Source: Oceanicola sp. D3
Lineage (GTDB): Bacteria > Pseudomonadota > Alphaproteobacteria > Rhodobacterales > Rhodobacteraceae
Reading direction: 5' to 3'
Length of the DNA: 64,000 nucleotides
Assembly (NCBI RefSeq): GCF_006351965.1
Contig: NZ_CP040932.1
Location: 2,232,001 to 2,296,000, forward strand
The translations under genes and the position numbers were made by a program. Under the pieces are notes generated by a model. The model did no database searches. It was not told the origin of the DNA and was given only the letters and a program-made list of their open reading frames with translations. Below are positions 18,442 to 25,264 of the stretch, piece by piece (within the stretch, counting starts at the first letter, position 1; every line of letters starts with the position of its first letter).

Positions 18442-19710
18442 ATGAAGCATTCCATCAAGACGAGCTGCGCCGTTCTGGCCCTGATGAGCGGACCTGCGCT
18501 TGCCGAACAGATCACCGTGGCTGGTCCGTGGATCGGGGCTGACGAGGAGCATGTGCAGGCGGTGCTGGCCGCTTTTGCCGAAGCCTCGGGCCATGACGTG
18601 CGCTACACCGGCTCCGATAGCTTTGAGCAGCAGATCGTGATCGACGCGGAAGCGGGCTCTGCGCCTAACGTCGCCGTCTTCCCGCAGCCCGGCCTCGCCG
18701 CCGTGATGGCCGAGCGTGGCTTTCTCACCCCGCTGGCCGATGGCACGGGCGACTGGATCAAGGAAAACTACGCCGCTGGCCAGAGCTGGGTTGACCTTGG
18801 CACCTATGCGGGCCCCGATGGCAATGACGCGCTCTATGGCTTTTTCTACAAGGTCGATCTGAAGAGCCTCGTCTGGTACATCCCCGAGAATTTCGAAGAT
18901 GCGGGCTACGAAGTGCCCGAGACGCTGGAAGAGCTGAAGGCGCTTTCGGCCCAGATCGTTGAGGACGGCGAGACGCCATGGTGCATTGGCATCGGCTCGC
19001 AGGCGGCCACTGGCTGGCCAGCGACTGACTGGGTGGAAGACATGATGCTGCGCACCCAGCCCCCTGAAGTGTATGACCAGTGGGTTGCTAATGAAATCCC
19101 ATTCACAGACGAGCGTGTCGTGGGGGCGATTGAGGCGTTCGGTGAGTTCGTTCTGAATGACGAATGGGTGGCCGGTGGTTCTGCTGCGGCGGCTTCCGTC
19201 GATTTCCGCGAGAGCCCCAAGGGACTGTTTGATGCGCCGCCGCAGTGCTACATGCACCGTCAGGCGAGCTTCATCCCCTCCTTTTTCCCCGATGGCTCGG
19301 TCGTGGGCGAGGACGTCGATTTCTTTTACTTCCCTGCGAGCGGCGAGGGTGATCTTGGACAGCCGGTGCTCGGCGGCGGAACGCAGTGGGCCATCTCCAA
19401 TGATAGCCCGGCGGCCCATGAGCTGATTGAGTTCCTCAAATCCCCAGAGGCCCATGAGATCTGGATGGCACGCAAAGGCTTTCTGACTCCGCACAAAGGC
19501 GTAAGTAAGGAAGCTTTTGGTGATCCGACCCTCGCCAAGATGAATGACATCCTGCTTGAGGCCACAACCTTCCGCTTCGATGCGTCCGACATCATGCCGG
19601 GCGCGGTCGGCGCGGGCAGCTTCTGGACCGGAATGGTCGACTATGTGGGCGGCAAGCCTGCCGATCAGGTGGCTCAGGAGATTCAGGACAGCTGGGACGC
19701 TGTAAAGTGA
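18442..19710 (+). CDS. aglE: Alpha-glucoside ABC transporter, substrate-binding protein
   Basis: A 422-aa periplasmic solute-binding protein (family 1) for alpha-glucosides such as sucrose, maltose or trehalose. The signal peptide covers residues 1-21 and ends GPALA before EQITVAGPW. ATG 18442 is preceded by GGGAGGATA, and the ATG at 18346 in the same frame lies at the operator and is not used. The mature protein begins like other AglE proteins, with the conserved GSDSFEQQI region near residue 50. It heads aglEFGAK. Two strong hairpins in the 106-base gap to aglF may protect or attenuate the transcript, giving more binding protein than permease. Confidence 0.9.
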   Translation: MKHSIKTSCAVLALMSGPALAEQITVAGPWIGADEEHVQAVLAAFAEASGHDVRYTGSDSFEQQIVIDAEAGSAPNVAVFPQPGLAAVMAERGFLTPLADGTGDWIKENYAAGQSWVDLGTYAGPDGNDALYGFFYKVDLKSLVWYIPENFEDAGYEVPETLEELKALSAQIVEDGETPWCIGIGSQAATGWPATDWVEDMMLRTQPPEVYDQWVANEIPFTDERVVGAIEAFGEFVLNDEWVAGGSAAAASVDFRESPKGLFDAPPQCYMHRQASFIPSFFPDGSVVGEDVDFFYFPASGEGDLGQPVLGGGTQWAISNDSPAAHELIEFLKSPEAHEIWMARKGFLTPHKGVSKEAFGDPTLAKMNDILLEATTFRFDASDIMPGAVGAGSFWTGMVDYVGGKPADQVAQEIQDSWDAVK

Positions 19711-19718
19711 TCTGAAGT

Positions 19719-19772
19719 GCCGCCCCGGGGCTCTCTCGGGGCGGCGCGCCAATGGTGGGCAGATTGCCCACC
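19719..19772 (+). other. Two hairpins between aglE and aglF
   Basis: Hairpin 1 pairs GCCGCCCCG (19719-19727) with CGGGGCGGC (19737-19745). Hairpin 2 pairs GGTGGGCA (19754-19761) with TGCCCACC (19765-19772) around a 3-base loop. Neither is followed by a T run, so they are more likely 3'-end stabilisers or attenuators than strong terminators. Their place after the binding-protein gene is usual in ABC operons. Confidence 0.6.
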
Positions 19773-19816
19773 CTACGGGCGGGATTATCCGCCAGAGGCA
19801 ACGGGGGAGGGGCGCC

Positions 19817-20821
19817 ATGCATCCGGCATTCCAAGGGCTGATCACCATCTTTGTCGGCGTGGGGGGCTGTATCGGCTACTTCTGGGCGTCGAACCTGTTT
19901 ATCGACAAGGTGCTCTTTCCTGCCCGCGGCCCCAATGCGGGGCGCAACATCAACCGCGCCAACATGATCCGGCCCTGGCTGTTTCTGGCCCCTGCCGTTT
20001 TCGCCCTTGGTCTTTATCTCGCCTATCCCGTGGTGGAAACGCTGCGGCTTTCGCTCACCAACAGGGTGCCCGGCGGCGGCTACGAATGGGCCGGGCTGGA
20101 GAACTACACCCAGATGGCGGGCGATCCGAAGTTTCGCGAGGCGCTCTTCAACAACATCCTTTGGCTGATCGTGGTGCCCGCGCTCTCGACCGCCTTTGGC
20201 CTGCTGGCCGCGCAGCTGACCGACCGGATCAAGTGGGGCGCGGTGGCCAAGTCGATCATCTTCATGCCGATGGCGATCTCTTTCGTTGGCGCGGCGGTGA
20301 TCTGGAAACTGGTTTATGACTACCGCGCGGCGGGCGAAGAGCAGATCGGGGTGCTGAACGCGATCGTCGTGGGCCTCGGCGGAGAGCCGACGGCCTGGCT
20401 GACGGTGCCGTTCTGGAACAACTTCTTCCTCATGGCGGTGCTGATCTGGATTCAGACCGGCTTTGCCATGGTGATCCTCTCCGCCGCCCTGCGCGGCATC
20501 CCCGAAGAGACGGTGGAGGCGGCGATTGTGGACGGGGCCAACCCGTTTCAGATCTTCTTCAAGATCAAGGTGCCGCAGATCATGGGCACCATCGTGGTGG
20601 TCTGGACGACGATCACCATCGTGGTGCTGAAGGTCTTCGACATCGTCTTTGCCATGACCAACGGGCAATGGGAGACGCAGGTTTTGGCCAATTACATGTA
20701 TGACAAGCTGTTCCGCGCGAACGACTGGGGCGTCGGCTCTGCCAGTGCGATGGTCATCATGCTGCTGGTGACGCCTATCCTTGTCTGGAACGTCCACAAC
20801 GCCCGCAAGGAGATGCGCTGA
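19817..20821 (+). CDS. aglF: Alpha-glucoside ABC transporter, permease
   Basis: A 334-aa inner-membrane permease of the MalF type. Membrane spans are evident at about residues 7-28, 55-78 and then five more. The cytoplasmic EAA loop that contacts the ATPase reads EAAIVDGANPFQIFFKIKVP. The N-terminal extra span followed by the PARGPNAGRN loop is characteristic of AglF. GGGGGAGG lies upstream of the ATG at 19817. The stop TGA at 20819-20821 is 27 bases before aglG. Confidence 0.92.
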   Translation: MHPAFQGLITIFVGVGGCIGYFWASNLFIDKVLFPARGPNAGRNINRANMIRPWLFLAPAVFALGLYLAYPVVETLRLSLTNRVPGGGYEWAGLENYTQMAGDPKFREALFNNILWLIVVPALSTAFGLLAAQLTDRIKWGAVAKSIIFMPMAISFVGAAVIWKLVYDYRAAGEEQIGVLNAIVVGLGGEPTAWLTVPFWNNFFLMAVLIWIQTGFAMVILSAALRGIPEETVEAAIVDGANPFQIFFKIKVPQIMGTIVVVWTTITIVVLKVFDIVFAMTNGQWETQVLANYMYDKLFRANDWGVGSASAMVIMLLVTPILVWNVHNARKEMR

Positions 20822-20848
20822 TGGCCCTCGACCGGACGGGAGAAAACC

Positions 20849-22006
20849 ATGGATAACATTGCTGGCAAGAAATCGGGCCTGAGCTGGGCTGTCCAGATTT
20901 CCACCCTCGCGCTTGTGCTGCTCTGGCTGTTTCCGACGGTGGGGCTGCTTGTGTCGTCCTTCCGCACCAGTGACCAGATCAGCGCAACCGGCTGGTGGAA
21001 GGCGCTGTTTCCGACCGAGCAGGTGGTGCAGCAGCGCGCCGCCGACCCGGATGAGGCGCGCATCGACCTTGGGGCAGGGCGCTATGCGGTGGAAGGCAAC
21101 TTCTTTGGCGAGGCTGGCTCGCCCGATGACATCACCGCATGGGGCACATCGAGCCGCGATGTCTCGGCCTATGGCCCCGGCGATGTGGCCGATCTGGGCG
21201 ATGGTGAGAACTTCACGGTGGATGCGCAGGGCAACTACCGCTGGGAGGGCGATGACGAGCAGATCAGCGGGCGCGGGCAGCGGGTGTTTGTGAGCACCAC
21301 GGTGCCGCCGGAGTTTACCACCGCCAATTATGAGCGGGTGCTGTTTTCGGGCGACCGGACAGACAGTATGGCGCGGGCCTTCTTCAACACGCTGACGGTG
21401 ACGATTCCGGCAACGATCATCCCCATCCTCATCGCGGCCTTCGCCGCCTATGCGCTGGCTTGGATGGATTTTCCGGGCCGCGCGCTGCTGATCGCGGCCA
21501 TCGTGGCGCTGCTGGTGGTGCCGTTGCAGCTGGCGCTCATTCCGCTGTTGAAGCTGCACAACGAGATCGGCATCGGCAAGGGCTACCTCGGGGTGTGGCT
21601 GGCCCATACCGGCTTCGGGTTGCCATTGGCGATCTACCTCTTGCGCAACTACATGGTGGGCCTGCCGCGCGACATCATCGAGAATGCCAAGGTGGACGGG
21701 GCGACGGACTTTCAGATCTTCACCAAGATCGTCCTGCCTCTCAGCTTCCCGGCGCTGGCCAGCTTTGCCATCTTCCAGTTTCTCTGGACATGGAACGACC
21801 TTCTGGTGGCGCTGGTCTTCCTCATCGACAGCTCGGGCGACACCACGGTGATGACCCGGCAGATCGTCGAACTCCTCGGCACACGGGGCGGCAACTGGGA
21901 GATTTTGGCCACGGCGGCCTTTGTCTCCATCTCGGTGCCGCTGCTGGTGTTTTTCGCAATGCAAAGGTTCCTCGTGCGCGGCCTTTTGGCCGGCTCGGTG
22001 AAGTAA
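20849..22006 (+). CDS. aglG: Alpha-glucoside ABC transporter, permease
   Basis: A 385-aa MalG-type permease. After the first span (about 14-36) comes a long periplasmic domain of about 120 residues, which explains the length above the 280 aa usual for this class and is typical of AglG. Five further spans and the EAA loop ENAKVDGATDFQIFTKIVLP follow. An out-of-frame ATG at 20821 is not a start; GGGAGAAAACC precedes ATG 20849. It pairs with AglF to form the membrane channel, energised by AglK. Confidence 0.92.
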   Translation: MDNIAGKKSGLSWAVQISTLALVLLWLFPTVGLLVSSFRTSDQISATGWWKALFPTEQVVQQRAADPDEARIDLGAGRYAVEGNFFGEAGSPDDITAWGTSSRDVSAYGPGDVADLGDGENFTVDAQGNYRWEGDDEQISGRGQRVFVSTTVPPEFTTANYERVLFSGDRTDSMARAFFNTLTVTIPATIIPILIAAFAAYALAWMDFPGRALLIAAIVALLVVPLQLALIPLLKLHNEIGIGKGYLGVWLAHTGFGLPLAIYLLRNYMVGLPRDIIENAKVDGATDFQIFTKIVLPLSFPALASFAIFQFLWTWNDLLVALVFLIDSSGDTTVMTRQIVELLGTRGGNWEILATAAFVSISVPLLVFFAMQRFLVRGLLAGSVK

Positions 22007-22013
22007 GACGGAT

Positions 22014-23669
22014 ATGAATATGAAAGCGAGCATCAAGGGCGCCATTCAGGCGCGCGCAACCAACCCTGACTGGTGGCGGGGGGCGGTGATTTACCAGGTC
22101 TATCCGCGCAGCTATCAGGACAGCTCGGGCGACGGGGTGGGCGACCTTGCGGGCATTGCCCAACGGCTAGATCACATTGCCTCCCTCGGGGTGGATGGCG
22201 TGTGGATCAGCCCGTTCTTCAAGAGCCCGATGAAGGATTTTGGCTATGACGTCAGCGATTATCGGGATGTGGACCCGATGTTTGGCTCGCTGGAGGATTT
22301 TGATGCGCTGATCGCCCGGGCCCATGAGTTGGGGCTGAAGGTGCTGATTGATCTGGTGCTCAGCCACACTTCGGACCAGCACCCGTGGTTTGTGGAGAGC
22401 CGCACCAACCGGGCGAACCCGAAGGCGGATTGGTATGTTTGGGCCGAAGCGAAGCCCGATGGCACGCCGCCGAACAACTGGCTCAGCATCTTTGGCGGCT
22501 CGGCCTGGGAGTGGGATGGTGCGCGGATGCAGTATTATCTGCACAACTTCCTCACTTCGCAGCCGGACCTGAACTTTCATTGCCCCGAGGTGCAGGAGGA
22601 GCTTCTGCGGGTGGCAGAGTTCTGGCTGGAGCGCGGGGTGGATGGCTTCCGCCTTGATACGATCAACTTCTATGTCCACGACAAGCAGCTGCGCGACAAC
22701 CCGGCGCTCGACCCGGCGCGGCGTAATTCCAACATCGCCCCGGCGGTGAACCCCTATAACTGGCAGGATCACCTGTATTCGAAGAACCAGCCCGAAAATC
22801 TTGCGTTTCTGGAGAAGCTACGCGGGGTGATGAAGCCCTATGGCGCGGCCGCCGTGGGCGAGGTGGGCGATGCGCAGCGCGGGCTGGAGATCCTTGGCGA
22901 ATACACCAAGGGCGAAGACCGCATGCAGATGTGCTACGCCTTCGAGCTGCTCTCGCAGAACATCCCCAGCGCCGCCTATATCGCCGAAACCATGCATCAC
23001 CTTGAGGATGTGGCCGCTGAAGGTTGGGCCTGCTGGGCGTTTTCCAACCATGACGTGCCGCGCCATATCAGCCGCTGGCATCTGAGCGATGAGGCGGCGC
23101 GGGCCTATGTGGTGCTGATGATGTGCCTGCGCGGCTCGGCTTGCCTTTATCAGGGTGAGGAGCTGGGGCTGCCCGAGGCCGAGGTGGCCTTTGAAGACCT
23201 GCAAGACCCTTACGGCATCCAGTTTTGGCCCGAGTTCAAGGGCCGCGATGGCTGCCGCACGCCGATGGTTTGGGATGCAGGGGTGCATGGCGGCTTTTCG
23301 CAAGGCAACGAGGCGCGGCCTTGGCTGCCGGTCTCGCCCGAGCATCTGCCCAAGTCAGTGGCCGAGCAGGAGGGCGACGACGCCTCGATGCTGGCGCACT
23401 ACCGCCGCGCAGTGGCGCTGAGGAAGGCGCATGAAGCTTTAGCGACCGGTGCGCAGAAGATCGAGGCCGAAGACGACCTGCTGGTGATCCACCGGACGCT
23501 GGAAGGCCGCGAGGTGCTGGCGCTCTTCCATCTGGGCGAGGGCGAAGTTGTGCATGAAATGGGCGAAGGCTGGAGCGCGCTACAGGAAGCAGGCGCGCTG
23601 GGGGCGGTTGCCCTTGGCGAAGGCCGGGTAACGCTGGGGCCGTGGGGCTTTGCCCTCATGGGCCGCTAA
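22014..23669 (+). CDS. aglA: Alpha-glucosidase, glycoside hydrolase family 13
   Basis: A 551-aa cytoplasmic alpha-glucosidase that cleaves the imported alpha-glucosides. GH13 motifs occur in order: IYQVYPRSYQDSSGDGVGD at the N-terminus, DLVLSHTSD, GFRLDTINF with nucleophile Asp215, GEVGD with acid/base Glu283, and FSNHDVPRH with Asp347. No signal peptide is present, in keeping with transport before hydrolysis. The gene starts 7 bases after aglG, within the operon, and aglK follows 24 bases later. Confidence 0.94.
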   Translation: MNMKASIKGAIQARATNPDWWRGAVIYQVYPRSYQDSSGDGVGDLAGIAQRLDHIASLGVDGVWISPFFKSPMKDFGYDVSDYRDVDPMFGSLEDFDALIARAHELGLKVLIDLVLSHTSDQHPWFVESRTNRANPKADWYVWAEAKPDGTPPNNWLSIFGGSAWEWDGARMQYYLHNFLTSQPDLNFHCPEVQEELLRVAEFWLERGVDGFRLDTINFYVHDKQLRDNPALDPARRNSNIAPAVNPYNWQDHLYSKNQPENLAFLEKLRGVMKPYGAAAVGEVGDAQRGLEILGEYTKGEDRMQMCYAFELLSQNIPSAAYIAETMHHLEDVAAEGWACWAFSNHDVPRHISRWHLSDEAARAYVVLMMCLRGSACLYQGEELGLPEAEVAFEDLQDPYGIQFWPEFKGRDGCRTPMVWDAGVHGGFSQGNEARPWLPVSPEHLPKSVAEQEGDDASMLAHYRRAVALRKAHEALATGAQKIEAEDDLLVIHRTLEGREVLALFHLGEGEVVHEMGEGWSALQEAGALGAVALGEGRVTLGPWGFALMGR

Positions 23670-23693
23670 GAGGATACGAGGGAGGACACCGCG

Positions 23694-24785
23694 ATGGCGG
23701 AGCTGAAACTGACCGATGTGGCCAAGACCTATGGCGGCACCGTGGACGTGCTCAAGGATATCAACCTCGATATCGACACCGGCGAACTGATCGTCTTTGT
23801 CGGGCCCTCGGGCTGCGGCAAGTCCACGCTGCTGCGGATGATCGCGGGGCTGGAGAAGATCACCAGCGGCACGCTGGAGATTGACGGGCAGGTGGTGAAC
23901 GATGTGCCGCCCTCCGAGCGCGGCATCGCGATGGTGTTCCAGAGCTACGCGCTTTACCCGCATATGACGGTGCGCGAGAACATGAGCTTTGCGCTCAAAC
24001 TCGCCAAGAAAAGCCAGGCCGAGATTGATGAGGCCGTCGACGCGGCGGCCAAGAAGCTGCAACTGACCGAGTATCTCGACCGGCTGCCCAAGGCACTCTC
24101 TGGCGGGCAGCGCCAGCGTGTGGCGATTGGCCGGAGCATCGTGCGCGACCCGAAGGTTTACCTGTTCGACGAGCCGCTCTCGAACCTCGATGCCGCGCTG
24201 CGCGTGGCCACGCGGATCGAGATTGCCCAGCTCAAGGAGGCTATGCCCGAGAGCACCATGATCTACGTTACCCACGATCAGGTGGAGGCGATGACGCTGG
24301 CCAGCCGCATCGTGGTGCTGGCCAACAAGGGCATTGCGCAGGTTGGCACGCCGCTGGAGCTTTATGAGACGCCGCGCAACGAGTTTGTGGCGCAGTTTAT
24401 CGGCTCGCCCGCGATGAACCTGATCCCCGGCAAGATTGTGGAGACGGGCGAGGTGACGGCGGTGGAGCTGGCCTCTGGCGTTGTGGCTCATTCGGCGGTT
24501 CCCACTCAGGTGGCGGACATGGGCATGGAGGTCAAGATCGGCATCCGCCCCGAAGATCTGAGCACCGGATCCGAGGCGGATTGTTGCTTCAAGGGCGTGG
24601 TGGAATACTCTGAGAACCTTGGAGAAGTCACGCTGCTCTACTTCGAGCCACAACACGGCGGTGAGCAGGTGATTGCCAAGCTGCCGGGCGTGCACCGCGA
24701 GATGCGCGGGCAGGAAGTGGTGTTGGCGGCGTCGCCCGAGAAGGTGCATCTGTTCGCAGGCGGGGAGTCTCTGCGCTATCGGTAA
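23694..24785 (+). CDS. aglK: Alpha-glucoside ABC transporter, ATPase
   Basis: A 363-aa ATP-binding subunit of the MalK/UgpC class. The Walker A (GPSGCGKST), Q-loop (VFQSYALYPHMT), signature (LSGGQRQRV), Walker B (VYLFDEPLSNLD) and switch His (YVTHDQ) are intact, and the C-terminal OB-fold regulatory domain (IGIRPEDL) is complete. GGGAGGACA precedes the ATG. It powers AglEFG. A third AglR-type palindrome follows 52 bases after the stop. Confidence 0.94.
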   Translation: MAELKLTDVAKTYGGTVDVLKDINLDIDTGELIVFVGPSGCGKSTLLRMIAGLEKITSGTLEIDGQVVNDVPPSERGIAMVFQSYALYPHMTVRENMSFALKLAKKSQAEIDEAVDAAAKKLQLTEYLDRLPKALSGGQRQRVAIGRSIVRDPKVYLFDEPLSNLDAALRVATRIEIAQLKEAMPESTMIYVTHDQVEAMTLASRIVVLANKGIAQVGTPLELYETPRNEFVAQFIGSPAMNLIPGKIVETGEVTAVELASGVVAHSAVPTQVADMGMEVKIGIRPEDLSTGSEADCCFKGVVEYSENLGEVTLLYFEPQHGGEQVIAKLPGVHREMRGQEVVLAASPEKVHLFAGGESLRYR

Positions 24786-25264
24786 AGGCGCTAGGGGCGG
24801 AGTGGCCCGAGGTGGCTCAACCTAAACGTGCGCCATGAAAGCGCTTTTGCCATTGTCATTTCACGCCGCCCTCCGTTATGGTCGGTCCACGGACGGTCCG
24901 GGGCAGGTGCCCCGAGATGGTCCGGAGCGATTTCCCTGGCAGGGACGGGCCTACCGCGAGCCACACGCGCCGCTACCGCACGTCCGCCAGAGTTAACCGG
25001 CCCTGAGAGCAGTGACTTGAAGGGCCAATCGGCCCGGCCCGCACCACGCTGGCATGGCCCCCCAAACGGGCGTGACCGCCGAAAGGCCGGGACGCGTCGG
25101 AGACAAACCGCGATGCAACGCGTGAGGATAGTCGACGAGGCCAGGGAAGCTGCATCAGCACGCGTCCTGCCGCGCACGTCCCGCGCTCATCCCCTTTCCA
25201 GACACGGACATCCTCACCTCGGCCCACCAGGGCAAAGGCGAGCTTCGCCGTGCAATGAGTTAAT
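24786..25264 (+). other. Long leader region of rne
   Basis: These 479 bases have no supportable gene; the open frames across them lack coding bias. A candidate promoter is TTGTCA (24853-24858) with TTATGG (24876-24881) at 17-base spacing. If used, the 5' untranslated RNA is about 375 bases and begins with GC-rich hairpins (for example CGGGGCAGGTGCCCCG near 24898-24913). RNase E messages in other bacteria have long leaders by which the enzyme degrades its own mRNA; that role is inferred here. Confidence 0.5.
24838..24847. promoter_or_regulatory. Third AglR-type palindrome, upstream of rne
   Basis: The same AAAGCGCTTT core as at aglR and aglE, here 52 bases after the aglK stop and about 6 bases before a possible -35 element (TTGTCA, 24853-24858) of the rne leader. 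It may link rne expression to sugar status or act on the end of the agl transcript. No function can be deduced from sequence alone. Confidence 0.5.

Noticed and set aside
19592-22045. A 817-codon - strand frame opposite aglF/aglG
   Set aside because: His/Arg/Asp-rich shadow of two well-defined permease genes.
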